Source: Arthrobacter ipis
GTDB taxonomy: Bacteria > Actinomycetota > Actinomycetes > Actinomycetales > Micrococcaceae
Direction of reading: 5' to 3'
DNA: 64,000 nt
Assembly: GCF_014694315.1 (NCBI RefSeq)
Contig: NZ_JAAOXD010000002.1
Span: 124,001-188,000, forward strand
The translations under genes were made by a program, and so were the position numbers. Below the pieces are notes generated by a model, which was not told the origin of the DNA, searched no databases, and saw only the letters and a list, made by a program, of their open reading frames with translations. Of the stretch, positions 28,139 through 37,284 are shown in pieces; the first letter of the stretch is position 1; each line of letters begins with the position of its first letter.

Positions 28139-29671
28139 TTACAAATCGGCCAAAAGCGAGGTCGGGGCCTCGATCGCATCCGCGACATAACGCAGGAATC
28201 CGGCGGCCGTACCGCCATCGCAGACCCGGTGGTCAAAGGTCAGCGTCAGCTCAGTGACTTTCCGGACGGCAAGTTCGCCTTCGACGACCCACGGCTTGTC
28301 GATAATCCTGCCAATGCCGAGGATGGCCACCTCCGGATAATTAATGATTGCCGCAGAACCATCGACGCCAAACACGCCATAGTTATTAAGCGTGAAGGTT
28401 CCGCTGCCCAGTTCCGTTGGGGTCGCCCTGCCATCGCGCACGACGGCGGTCAGCCGCTTAATTTCTTCGTCGAGTTTGTTGGCACTCAGTTTCTCAGCGT
28501 TGCGGATAGAAGGGACCACCAGCCCCCGGTCGGTTTGCGCGGCGAACCCTAGGTTCACCCCATCGAACGCCAGGATCTCCTGGGACTCCGCGCCGGAGGC
28601 GTCCTCCCTGCTGACAAAGCGCGTGTTCAGCTCCGGATACTTCTTCAACCCTGCTGTAACAAAGCGAGCGAAGAAGGCGAGCAACCCCGGGGTGTGGTGA
28701 GGGTCGGCCTTATCGAGTCCGGCCCGCAGGTCGACCAGTGCCGTGGCGTCGACGTCTACCCAGACCGTAGCTTCTGGGATCTCGGAGCGACTGCGGGACA
28801 TGTTCGCCGCCACCGCTTTGCGGAGACCCCGGACGGGCGTCCGGCTGATGATCCCCAGTCCAGTGCGGGGATCGACGTTCGCGCTGGTCGAGCTTGTCGA
28901 GACCGTTCGGACGGGCTCAACCAGCGCACGCAGTTCGGTCTCAGCGGGCTGGGTTTCGAAAGGCTCAACCGCCGGCGCATTGATTGCAGCCTCGACGTCA
29001 CGTCGCAGGATCAGGCCACTCTCCCCTGAGCCGTGCATGTGTCCGAGGTCCACACCGTGCTCCTTGGCCATCCGGCGGACGAGCGGAGAAATAACAGCAC
29101 CGAGCTTGCCGGGGACGCGAGTGCGCAGCAGTAAAGCATCGTCTGCGAGGGTTGTCAGCTTGGCGTCGCTGTCCCGGCTGGTTTCAACGCCTTTGGCTTC
29201 GACAGGCTGGGTCTCGACAAGCTCGACCGGCGAAGTGGACCGCCGCGGACGTGTCCGGCGGACCGTTGCAGTGCCCCCGGGCGTTCCGTAGCCAATAAGG
29301 ACGTTGCCCGAGCCCGCTCTTTCTTCTGTTCGGTAAGCTTCGGCTGCCGTCTCTTGGGTTTCGAGGGGCTCAACCAGCGTGGTTTCGGTTTCGGCAGCCT
29401 CGGTTTCGACAGGCTCAACCTGCGATTCCGTCGGGGTCACTGAAATGAGCGGTTTGCCCACATCCAGAGTCTGGCCCGGTTCGCCGTGCAACTCGGCTAC
29501 AATGCCGGCGTACGGTGACGGTACCTCCACAACGGACTTGGCAGTTTCCACTTCAGCTATGGGCTGGTCCACGCGGATCTCGTCGCCCACGGCCACCAGC
29601 CAGTTCACGAGCTCGGCTTCAGTCAGCCCTTCACCCAGGTCGGGCAGGAGGAACACTTTCCGTTCGGTCAT
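28139..29671 (-). CDS. bkdC: Branched-chain 2-oxoacid dehydrogenase E2 (dihydrolipoamide acyltransferase)
   Basis: 510 residues. The lipoyl domain (1-80) has the lipoyl-lysine in VETAKSVVEV (Lys45). A long variable linker (about 85-185) follows, then the E1/E3-binding domain (about 190-230, ISPLVRRMAKEHGVDL), a second linker and the catalytic domain with the active-site motif TFDHRVCDGG near the end. It transfers the acyl group from E1 to CoA. The ATG four bases after the E1beta stop (TGATCAGATG) makes translation coupled. Both linkers carry translated copies of a dispersed repeat (PVETQ, PLETQ, LVETQ). E3 is not in the operon and must come from elsewhere. Confidence 0.9.
   Translation of the reverse strand: MTERKVFLLPDLGEGLTEAELVNWLVAVGDEIRVDQPIAEVETAKSVVEVPSPYAGIVAELHGEPGQTLDVGKPLISVTPTESQVEPVETEAAETETTLVEPLETQETAAEAYRTEERAGSGNVLIGYGTPGGTATVRRTRPRRSTSPVELVETQPVEAKGVETSRDSDAKLTTLADDALLLRTRVPGKLGAVISPLVRRMAKEHGVDLGHMHGSGESGLILRRDVEAAINAPAVEPFETQPAETELRALVEPVRTVSTSSTSANVDPRTGLGIISRTPVRGLRKAVAANMSRSRSEIPEATVWVDVDATALVDLRAGLDKADPHHTPGLLAFFARFVTAGLKKYPELNTRFVSREDASGAESQEILAFDGVNLGFAAQTDRGLVVPSIRNAEKLSANKLDEEIKRLTAVVRDGRATPTELGSGTFTLNNYGVFGVDGSAAIINYPEVAILGIGRIIDKPWVVEGELAVRKVTELTLTFDHRVCDGGTAAGFLRYVADAIEAPTSLLADL
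28885..29420. repeat. Multiple copies of a TTTCGACAGGCTCAAC-type dispersed repeat inside bkdC
   Basis: Five or more copies occur in both orientations: TGGTCGAGCTTGTCGAGACC at 28885-28904, GGGTTTCGAAAGGCTCAACC at 28951-28970, GGGTCTCGACAAGCTCGACC at 29209-29228 (with a partial copy from 29195), GGGTTTCGAGGGGCTCAACC at 29356-29375 and CGGTTTCGACAGGCTCAACC at 29401-29420. They fall only in the linkers between folded domains and keep the reading frame. Confidence 0.75.
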
Positions 29672-29675
29672 CTGA

Positions 29676-30788
29676 TCAGTCTTCCCACTGGAGGTCGTCA
29701 ACGGCGTCGAGGATGCGATCCACGCCTGGCAAATAGAAGTGCTCGAGCTTCGGCGCCGGGTACGGCACATCGAAGCCGGTGACGCGCCGGATCGGTGCAG
29801 CGAGGTGGTGGAAGCACCGCTCCTGAATCCGGGCCACTATCTCGGAGGACACAGAGGCAAAGCCGTGAGCCTCCGCGACCACCACCGCCCGGCCGGTCTT
29901 CCGGACGGAAGCGGCCACCGTCGCGTCGTCGAACGGCACGATGGTGCGAATGTCGATGACCTCGAGCGAGCGCCCTTCTTCGGCGGCTGCGGCGGCCGCG
30001 GCAAGTGCTGTCGGGACAGAGGGACCATAGGCGATGAGCGTCGCATCGGTGCCGGAGCGGGCGATGGCGGCACGGCCCTCGGTGACCTCACGGCCGTCGG
30101 CTTTCCGCTCGTACTCCTCACGGAGTGCGTCCAGGTCCACCAAGTCCTTGGACCAGTAAAGCTTCTTGGGCTCCATGAACATCACGGGGTCGTCGGAGTC
30201 GATGGCTTCCCGGAGCATGTGGTAGGCGTCGGCCACGGTCGCCGGTGTGTAGACCTTCAGTCCTGCGGTATGTGCGTAGTAGGACTCGGAGGAGTCACAG
30301 TGGTGCTCCACTCCCCCGATGCCGCCGGCGTAGGGGACGCGGATGACCATGGGCAGCTTGACCCGGCCCTTGGTGCGGTTGTGCATCTTGGCCACGTGGC
30401 TGACGATCTGCTCGAAGGCCGGGTAGGCGAACGCGTCGAACTGCATTTCGATGACCGGCCGCATGCCGTTGATGGCCATACCCACGGCCATGCCGACGAT
30501 GCCTGACTCAGCCAAGGGCGTGTCGAAGCAGCGCTGTTCACCGAAGGTTTTCATGAGTCCGTCGGTTATGCGAAAGACACCGCCCAGCATGCCAACATCC
30601 TCGCCGAAGACAAGGACGGAGTCGTCCGCGTGCATGGCATCCGCCATCGCGGTGTTCAGCGCTTTGGCCATGGTGACGGGCTGCGGTCCGGCCTCCTCGG
30701 CGCTTGCCGCAGCGGAGGCAGCAGCACGGGCGGTGGCCAAGCTGACGTTGCCGTCGGCTTCGGCGGAAGTGGTGACAGTGGGGCTCAT
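29676..30788 (-). CDS. bkdB: Branched-chain 2-oxoacid dehydrogenase E1 beta subunit
   Basis: 370 residues. Transketolase pyrimidine-binding domain from about residue 37 (TMAKALNTAMADAM, VFGEDVGMLGGVFRITDGL, GMAINGMRPVIEMQF) and transketolase C-terminal domain (about 240-360, LIAYGPSVPTALAAA; SLEVIDIRTIVPFD). The first 35 residues are an Ala-rich extension. With E1alpha it decarboxylates branched 2-oxoacids from leucine, isoleucine and valine. Its ATG overlaps the E1alpha stop by four bases (ATGA). Confidence 0.9.
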   Translation of the reverse strand: MSPTVTTSAEADGNVSLATARAAASAAASAEEAGPQPVTMAKALNTAMADAMHADDSVLVFGEDVGMLGGVFRITDGLMKTFGEQRCFDTPLAESGIVGMAVGMAINGMRPVIEMQFDAFAYPAFEQIVSHVAKMHNRTKGRVKLPMVIRVPYAGGIGGVEHHCDSSESYYAHTAGLKVYTPATVADAYHMLREAIDSDDPVMFMEPKKLYWSKDLVDLDALREEYERKADGREVTEGRAAIARSGTDATLIAYGPSVPTALAAAAAAAEEGRSLEVIDIRTIVPFDDATVAASVRKTGRAVVVAEAHGFASVSSEIVARIQERCFHHLAAPIRRVTGFDVPYPAPKLEHFYLPGVDRILDAVDDLQWED

Positions 30789-32044
30789 TTGTAGGCCTCC
30801 TCTTCGGAAAATGCGCCGGCAGCATCACGGGCGAGCTCGTCGGCGAGCAGAGCCGACTGTTGATCGAGCTGCAGTGTCCGCGTTGCGAAGACATATTTGA
30901 ACAGGTCCTGCGGGTCGACAGACACGTCCTCGCCGAGGCCGGTACGGAGCTGTGCGGCAACTGTCTCTGCCTTTTCGGCAATCCGGGCGTCACTGCCGTC
31001 GTCCAGCAGCCCTTTGTCTGTGAGGTATCTCTTCATCCGTGTGAGCGGATCTCGGGCAACCCACTGCGCAACCTCACTGTCCTGACGGTAGCGGGTGGCG
31101 TCGTCGGCGTTGGTATGGGCCTGCATGCGGTAGGTGTGTGCCTCGACCAGGAGCGGGCCCGAGCCTTCGCGGGCGAGCTTGACCGCGCGGTCCAGCACAG
31201 CGAGCAGCGCAACGGCGTCGTTGCCGTCCACCCGTTCACCCGCCATGCCATATCCCACAGCCTTGTGCGCTAGCGAAGGAGCCACTGACTGATGAGCCAG
31301 CGGCACGGAGATGGCGTACTGGTTGTTCTGCACGAAGAAGATGACGGGCAGGTGGAACACCGCGGCGAAGTTCAGGGCCTCATGGAAGTCGCCCTCGCTG
31401 GTGGCGCCATCACCGCACATGGCAAGAACCACCGTGTCCTCGCCGCGCAGCTTGGCGGCGTGCGCCACACCAACGGCGTGAAGCAGCTGCGTGGTGAGCG
31501 GCGTGCACTGGATGCCGACTTTGTGCTTCAGCGGGTCGTAGCCCCCGTGCCAGTCTCCTCGGAATATGGTCATGGCTTCGATGGGGTCCACGCCGCGTGC
31601 CATGACGGCGACTGCGTCGCGGTACGTGGGGAACATCCAGTCGCCATCGGCGAGACAGAGGGCCGCAGCGACCTGGCAGGCCTCCTGGCCGTGGCTGGAG
31701 GGATAGACTGCCATGCGGCCTTGACGGACCAGGGCGGAATTCTGGTCGTTGACCCGCCGGCCAACGACGAGCTGCTCATACGCGGCGAGGAGTTCGTCGT
31801 TGCCGGGCAGCGGGTACTCGTGGCCAGGCTCAGCCCCCTGCTCGGAGTGATGCTTCAGGTTGCCGTCCTGGTCCACCATCTGGATCTGGTGGCGGGCCGG
31901 CAGCATGTAGTCCTCGGTGGTGATGCCGAACTTGCGCACGGCCTCGGCGGCGGGGCCGGGCAGGCGAGCGTCCTCGGCCACTTCCAGCGTCGGCCGGCCC
32001 TGGCCCGTTGCGCCAAGGGAAGCGTGGTCTGCGGAGATCGTCAT
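30785..32044 (-). CDS. bkdA: Branched-chain 2-oxoacid dehydrogenase E1 alpha subunit
   Basis: 419 residues. Thiamine diphosphate site: GDGATSEGDFHEALNFAAVF to QNNQYAIS (GDG...NN motif). The phosphorylation-loop-like region HTNADDATRYR is of the type seen in branched-chain E1alpha. The leading 70 residues (PARHQIQMVDQDGNL) are family-typical for actinobacterial BkdA. First gene of the bkd operon; ribosome binding site GAAGGACGGACC precedes the ATG. It is divergent from the Lrp/AsnC regulator, a common BkdR arrangement. Confidence 0.9.
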   Translation of the reverse strand: MTISADHASLGATGQGRPTLEVAEDARLPGPAAEAVRKFGITTEDYMLPARHQIQMVDQDGNLKHHSEQGAEPGHEYPLPGNDELLAAYEQLVVGRRVNDQNSALVRQGRMAVYPSSHGQEACQVAAALCLADGDWMFPTYRDAVAVMARGVDPIEAMTIFRGDWHGGYDPLKHKVGIQCTPLTTQLLHAVGVAHAAKLRGEDTVVLAMCGDGATSEGDFHEALNFAAVFHLPVIFFVQNNQYAISVPLAHQSVAPSLAHKAVGYGMAGERVDGNDAVALLAVLDRAVKLAREGSGPLLVEAHTYRMQAHTNADDATRYRQDSEVAQWVARDPLTRMKRYLTDKGLLDDGSDARIAEKAETVAAQLRTGLGEDVSVDPQDLFKYVFATRTLQLDQQSALLADELARDAAGAFSEEEAYK

Positions 32045-32203
32045 TGGTCCGTCCTTCTGTAGCCACTATTTGCTTTCAGTATGGTCCCGGACGATGTTTC
32101 GTATCCAGCCTCGCCGCAAATCATGGAGAAGTACGTTCCTATGCCCTACGCTGAAAGACAAATCGCCATTGTGACCCGCGTAACAGGTGGAAGTTGTAGA
32201 CGA

Positions 32204-32672
32204 ATGGTTGCACCAGCCGATGAGGATCAAGCCGCGGTTCCTCTTGACGACGTCGACCGCAACATCATTGCCGAGTTAACGCGCGACGGCCGGATGTCTG
32301 TGACGCAAGTGGCCGAGAACGTCCATATTTCCCGCGCTCACGCCTACACGCGAATTGCCCGGCTAACGAGCCAGGGCGTCTTGACTAAATTCACCGCGCT
32401 GGTGGATCCCGTTAAGGCGGGGGCTCAAGTCATCGGCGTATGTGACACTCAAGGTGCAGCAGCACTCGTGGCGGCAGTTGCGGGAGCAGTTGCGAGCGAT
32501 TCCCGAGATACACCATATAGCCCTCGTGAGTGGGGACTTCGACGTCATTTTGCTCGTACGGGCCGTCGACAACGTACACCTGCGACGGGTGATCTTCGAC
32601 CATCTCCAGTCCGTGCCGGGAGTGTTGGACACTCAGACGTTCTTAGTTTTCGAAGATGTGGACACGCGCTAG
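32204..32672 (+). pseudogene. Lrp/AsnC-family regulator (BkdR-like), frameshifted
   Basis: The frame from an ATG gives the HTH (LDDVDRNIIAELTRDGRMSV, TQVAENVHISRAHAYTRIARL) and VLTKFTALVDPVKAG. Immediately after, the family sequence SSAYVTLKVQQHSWRQLREQ, then HHIALVSGDFDVILLVRAVD and GVLDTQTFLVFEDVDTR continue in another frame. Removing one G from the run at 32419-32423 restores KAGLKSSAYV exactly. It is divergent from bkdABC and is the likely operon regulator. It is either inactivated or a homopolymer sequencing error hides an intact gene. The start is uncertain. Confidence 0.8.
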
Positions 32673-33168
32673 AGGTATGAAGTGGAGCGGGTCATCTGCC
32701 AGATCCGGGGCGGGCATCATCGCCGGTTTCGGGCGGAAAGCGCGAGCTTGTTGCGGTTCGGTCGCCGCCCGAGAGGAAGTGGCGCCGCCCGGCCTACGCC
32801 CGGCGGAAATGTCCTTTGTCCCGGAAGGGCAGGTTTTAACCAGGAGCAAGGGCCAGGGCCTTCTGTTTGACTGGGTCCGTGGGCTGCCGTCGGCGGCGCT
32901 CGTTGGCCCGCGAGGCGCCTGGACAACCTGATCTACATACCAGCAAGCGGGTTCATCGACGCAGCGACGTTCGTATGCCCGCACGCAGTGAGTGAAGTGC
33001 GGACCTACATCGAGGCGGACGCCGGCATGCGGCAATAGAGAGTGACGCGCGTGTCGAAAAGCCTCGTCCCAGCTGCGCCAGCAGATTGGCGAATTAGGCA
33101 TACGAATACTGCGGCCCACTAAGGTGGTACGTGCAGTAGGGACATAAAGCGTCAATTGGAGGGGGAAC
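32673..33168. other. Intergenic region, possible decayed fragment
   Basis: No complete gene. One stretch (32927-33037) reads LDNLIYIPASGFIDAATFVC followed by PHAVSEVRTYIEADAGMRQ before a stop. It looks coding but has no start and no recognisable family, so it may be a remnant. The GGAGGGGGAAC ribosome binding site of the LicD gene stands at the end. Confidence 0.35.
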
Positions 33169-34023
33169 ATGATGTATCAGGACGACGAAGCGGAGTCGAG
33201 GGGCTACCCAGCCTCTCGACTTCATCACCTTCAACTTGAAATAGCTGGTGAGATTCGCAAGATTTGCATCGCCAACAATATCAAGTACTTCATCATAGCC
33301 GGCACGCTCTTGGGCGCCGTACGGCACAAGGGATTCATTCCTTGGGACGATGACATGGATATCGGCATGCTACGTCCTGATTATGACCGATTCCTATCGG
33401 TTGCCGCTGGGGAGCTGCCCTCGAACCTGTTCTTACAAACATGGCACAGCGACAAGGGCTACGGCCTTCCGATAGCAAAGGTACGAAAGCAGGGGACACG
33501 AATAGTCGAGAACATTTCCCTAAACGCAAGCCATCACAAGGGGATCTTTATAGATATTTTTCCCTTCGACGAGAAGCCTGCATCGGCCCTACATCAAGCG
33601 AAGCAGAATGCAATAACTTACATTTATAAGAGAATCGTGCTTTCCCGCCTGAACTATACGGTTGGAGCCGAGAAGTCATCTCTGAAGAATCTGCTGCTGC
33701 TCAGCCTCACGAGATCTACAGCGTTCTTGAAAGTAGACCGCCTAATACAACTTCTCGAGCGAGAAATGCGCAGATACAACACATCGGGAACCGGTGATGT
33801 TGTGGCCATCGGTGGATCTTACGGATACAAGCGGGAGACACTTAAAAGAAAATGGGTGGACAGTCTTACGGAAGTAGAATTCGAGGGCGAGCGCTGGCCC
33901 GCATTTGAATTGTGGCCGGAGTACCTCGAGCACATGTACGGGGATTACATGCAACTTCCTCCAGTGGAACAACGAGGAAAACGCCACGGCGTCATTGAAA
34001 TCGATCTCGGAGAGCGTAGTTAG
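33169..34023 (+). CDS. LicD-family phosphotransferase
   Basis: 284 residues. The nucleotidyltransferase-like LicD signature is clear: FIIAGTLLGAVRHKGFIPWD followed by DDMDIGM (metal-binding aspartates), and downstream KGIFIDIFPFDE. LicD proteins transfer phosphocholine or similar CDP-linked alcohol phosphates to surface glycans. The next gene encodes a cytidylyltransferase fused to an oxidoreductase, which would make such a CDP-polyol; choline genes (LicA/LicC) are absent. Codon use is less GC-rich than the flanks, as elsewhere in this polysaccharide locus. A GGAGGGGGAAC site decides the start. Confidence 0.85.
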   Translation: MMYQDDEAESRGYPASRLHHLQLEIAGEIRKICIANNIKYFIIAGTLLGAVRHKGFIPWDDDMDIGMLRPDYDRFLSVAAGELPSNLFLQTWHSDKGYGLPIAKVRKQGTRIVENISLNASHHKGIFIDIFPFDEKPASALHQAKQNAITYIYKRIVLSRLNYTVGAEKSSLKNLLLLSLTRSTAFLKVDRLIQLLEREMRRYNTSGTGDVVAIGGSYGYKRETLKRKWVDSLTEVEFEGERWPAFELWPEYLEHMYGDYMQLPPVEQRGKRHGVIEIDLGERS

Positions 34024-34386
34024 CCACCAGAGGCGCGGGATCGGGACCCGTGCCTGTGCGCCAGGAGGCCGAATATGCGTACTCGGGGTGACAAGTCGCC
34101 CTGGGTCCGCGGACCGGCAAGCGCTCCGCCGTAGACCGGCTGAGCTCTGGACATTCGCACACCTTCGGCGGCCGTCTTATTTGCATCAATCGAATATGTT
34201 CCTCACCGCAACCCGGCGGAGGACCTAATGGCTCGGGGTCGGAGGCTCGAATGCTTCCACTGCAGATAACTGCGAGGACGTTGCGCTCCTGCCGCTGGAT
34301 ACAACGGATCATGGCGAATACTGCCGCCGCCACTCACCGGCTTCGCAGGAACCCGCCGAGCGAGTATTAAGCTCCCGACTCAGTCG
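34024..34386. other. Intergenic region between convergent genes
   Basis: No gene was found. The sequence separates the LicD gene and the convergent cytidylyltransferase fusion. No clean terminator hairpin with a U tract was spotted by eye. Confidence 0.35.
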
Positions 34387-35727
34387 CTAGACGAATACGA
34401 CCGCCTCTTGACGGGCAGTTTCGATTATTCTAGCAATAGCAATAGATTCAGAAGCGCGCATCTTGTAGGTCTCGATCTGCCCACCATTTATAAGCGAAAT
34501 AAACTCGGCTATTTCATACCGCAGCCCGTCGCCATCGAACTTATAATAGTAACGCTTATTCCGCGTAGGGTCCTCAAATCGAGCCTCGAAGTATTCCGTT
34601 TTCCACCAAGGTGCCGGCACGTAGATATATCCCTCTGTGCCTCCGACAACTAGATCACCCTCACACTTCACGCCCAGTCCAACACGAGCAGACGCAAGAG
34701 CATGAGGGTACAACAAATCAATACGTGAAAAAAGATCTACTTCTGAAGTGCGTGGAATGTGCGAGTAGCACGTCAGGCTCCGGTAGGAACCGCCCAGGAG
34801 TTTCACTATCGCAAGCACCGGGTAGCTCGCCAGTTCCGAGATACTCCCTCCAGCACCGCCTTGCAACTCCCTCAAGTCCCCTTTTTCGAGCTTGGTAAAT
34901 GTTGCATCGACAGATCGGATGTCACCGATGGAACCGCTTCGAGCTACCGCCACCATTCTTTGGAATCCGGGGGAAAACGCGGTCTTTAGCGCCTCGACCA
35001 GCACGACATTCATCTCACGGGCGAGATCGAACAGTGCCACAGCCTCAGCAGCAGTAAGGGTCAGCGGCTTCTCGCACAGGACATGGATCCCGCGCCGAAT
35101 AGCGGCCTCTGCGTACTCAAAATGAGTCTCGTGCGGACTAGCCAAATATACGGCATCTACGTTTTCTAGAAGGTCGGCATAATTTGTAGTAGCGTACTTC
35201 AGTTGGTGCTTGTTTTTGAAGCTGGATGCGCTCTCATGCGTACGACTACAAACGCCTTCGATGTGAACTCCGCTGACAAACAGGGATTCAGTCATGAATC
35301 GGTTGGCAATACGCCCAGCTCCCACAATCCCTAGACGAACAACACCTAGGTTCTCCTTTCGAAGGAGCGTACTGGAGATGCCCTCTGTCCGATCGAGGTA
35401 GATAACCTGGCAATAATCTTGTAGGTAATCGAAAGACCCCCTCCAGTCCGATCCAATGGCGAAAATGTCAACTCCATACTTCTGCATGTCATGAATCTTC
35501 TGGCCCTCGTACTCTTCAATTATCACTTGGTCCGCAAGCCCGCTGGCCTGTACGTTTTGGATCCGCTCCATCAAGCTTTGTTGAACGTTAAGCTTTCCGC
35601 GTGCATCATCAAAGTTTTCGGTCGTCACTCCGACGATAAGATGACTTCCCAACGACTTCGCACGTTCTAGCAGCTTCCTATGACCCTCGTGAAATAGATC
35701 GAAAGTGCCGTATGTTATAACCCGCAT
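34387..35727 (-). CDS. Fused TagD-like cytidylyltransferase and Gfo/Idh/MocA oxidoreductase
   Basis: 446 residues. Residues 1-128 are a glycerol-3-phosphate-type cytidylyltransferase: ITYGTFDLFHEGH (HxGH at 13-16) and RTEGISST (113-120), the TagD signature. From 130 on is a Gfo/Idh/MocA NAD(P)-dependent oxidoreductase (LGIVGAGRIANRF, then HVLCEKPLTLT with the Lys of EKP). Inference: the oxidoreductase makes a polyol or a sugar acid and the first domain activates its phosphate with CTP. The Haemophilus Bcs1 and pneumococcal TarI/TarJ pairs do this for ribitol with unrelated reductases. GAGGAGACAG before the ATG decides the start. Confidence 0.8.
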   Translation of the reverse strand: MRVITYGTFDLFHEGHRKLLERAKSLGSHLIVGVTTENFDDARGKLNVQQSLMERIQNVQASGLADQVIIEEYEGQKIHDMQKYGVDIFAIGSDWRGSFDYLQDYCQVIYLDRTEGISSTLLRKENLGVVRLGIVGAGRIANRFMTESLFVSGVHIEGVCSRTHESASSFKNKHQLKYATTNYADLLENVDAVYLASPHETHFEYAEAAIRRGIHVLCEKPLTLTAAEAVALFDLAREMNVVLVEALKTAFSPGFQRMVAVARSGSIGDIRSVDATFTKLEKGDLRELQGGAGGSISELASYPVLAIVKLLGGSYRSLTCYSHIPRTSEVDLFSRIDLLYPHALASARVGLGVKCEGDLVVGGTEGYIYVPAPWWKTEYFEARFEDPTRNKRYYYKFDGDGLRYEIAEFISLINGGQIETYKMRASESIAIARIIETARQEAVVFV

Positions 35728-35904
35728 CTGTCTCCTCAGTAAGCTCCTGAGGTCCATCCTAACGTCCGGGAACGCAGCGAATAACTCGACATGAACCCTC
35801 GGTGAACAACAAACGCTGTATGCTCCCGCAAATATCCACTCGTCCTCCACGGATCGGGGAGGCGTAGCACGCAAAGTACCAGGGCGAGGTTTGGACGTCT
35901 AAGG

Positions 35905-37284
35905 TCAATCATGCATGCGTGAAGACTGTTCGAAAGTATGGCTCTCATCACGGAGCGCCTGCCCAGCAAGTCGCCGCTCTTTCTCCAAGGCGCGTCGATA
36001 TGAGATCCCCCAACCGACAAGTCCAGCGCTAGCTGCAAAAAGTGTAACTGCACCGATCGGATCATTCCAGGGCAGTGGCAACCCGAGGCCGGCGCCAAAG
36101 GAAACAGCGATGGAAAACGTTACAATTACGGCGCGCAAAATGGCCCCATGTTTTTGATATCCCAACGCAAGTGAAGCGGCGTTAACTGGAGATGTGGCTG
36201 CGCCCAAGACTCCAACGATTCCGACGATTATCGATATGCGAAGTAGTTCGGATGATCGAAGGCCCGAGATACTGATGATGACGATCTCAGCAAGAGCCAC
36301 ATAACTAACCGCAAATAGGATCATCAGGCCAACGCTTCGCCTAACCTTTCGGGCCAATCTCCTCAACCCTATCGCTGAGACGAACCGCCAGGAATCCAGA
36401 CCGAACAGAGTGAGGAGGGACGTGCTAAGGATATTGAGAGGCCCGAGCGCGCTTTGCAGTACGCGATACGTGCCGGCAAACTCCGAACCAAGAACCAAGG
36501 CGGTTAGGAGCATCGGCAGTAGATTAGCAGTGGCACTCATTAGGGCGTCAATGCCCGACCACTTCCCCAGCCGCCATGCTCGGCCAAGGTCAGCAAGCGG
36601 AAGCTCGTCTGATGGCCGACGCAAGAGCCACACTAAGGCTGCCACCATGGCCACAATCCCGCTCAGGGCCCAGTACAGAGCCAGAGATTCTGCGGTAACG
36701 AGAACCCCACTTGCTATTGCAACTCCGACAACCAATGACAGCCAGACCGCGTCACTTACAACCGCTCCATGTACCGCGTTACGAGACAAGAGACAAAAAC
36801 GCAGACTGTCTTGAGCTAACACGACCACCCCGCAAAGGACGCCCAGCGAGGTCCACGCTAAGAAGTTTTGGTCATCTAGCCCTACCGTGAGCCCTATAAG
36901 AAGTCCGCCCAGTACGGCCATCGGCAATGAGATCGTCAGTACCCACTGCTTAGGAATTACCGCCCTGCCGCCCGTTCTCTGCGCCGACAGAGCTGGGGAC
37001 AAGAAGAACGCGCGCTGGAGCATCACCATCGTCATTGCAATCAACTGAACAAGCGAGAAATCGGACAATTCCTCAGCGTTCACGGAGCGGGCAGCTCCAA
37101 GTAAGAGGATGACGTTCATACCAGCAGCGATGGCAGTGTCAACGATAACGAGAATGTTTCGATGCTTGAGCTTCAGCCAAAGGGCCCCCATTAGACCTCT
37201 CGTCTCCCAACCACGACGACCGCGCACGCCAGGAGCACCAGGAGCCCCACCACTATTGTCGGTCCCGTCGTTCAGCGACGACAC
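35905..37284 (-). CDS. Polysaccharide flippase-like membrane protein (Wzx type)
   Basis: 459 residues with about twelve membrane helices and a MATE/MOP-like pattern. N-terminal blocks are KHRNILVIVDTAIAAGMNVI and SDFSLVQLIAMTMVML; the central part has STSLLTLFGLDSWRF. It probably flips the lipid-linked repeat unit across the membrane. The GTG start overlaps the upstream glycosyltransferase by 32 bases; an ATG at 37191 with AGAGG in front is an alternative. The C-terminal tail is charged and cytosolic. Confidence 0.75.
   Translation of the reverse strand: MSSLNDGTDNSGGAPGAPGVRGRRGWETRGLMGALWLKLKHRNILVIVDTAIAAGMNVILLLGAARSVNAEELSDFSLVQLIAMTMVMLQRAFFLSPALSAQRTGGRAVIPKQWVLTISLPMAVLGGLLIGLTVGLDDQNFLAWTSLGVLCGVVVLAQDSLRFCLLSRNAVHGAVVSDAVWLSLVVGVAIASGVLVTAESLALYWALSGIVAMVAALVWLLRRPSDELPLADLGRAWRLGKWSGIDALMSATANLLPMLLTALVLGSEFAGTYRVLQSALGPLNILSTSLLTLFGLDSWRFVSAIGLRRLARKVRRSVGLMILFAVSYVALAEIVIISISGLRSSELLRISIIVGIVGVLGAATSPVNAASLALGYQKHGAILRAVIVTFSIAVSFGAGLGLPLPWNDPIGAVTLFAASAGLVGWGISYRRALEKERRLAGQALRDESHTFEQSSRMHD

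Noticed and set aside
28885..29420. CRISPR-like array in bkdC
   Set aside because: Copies are in both orientations, unevenly spaced, translated in frame and without constant-length spacers.
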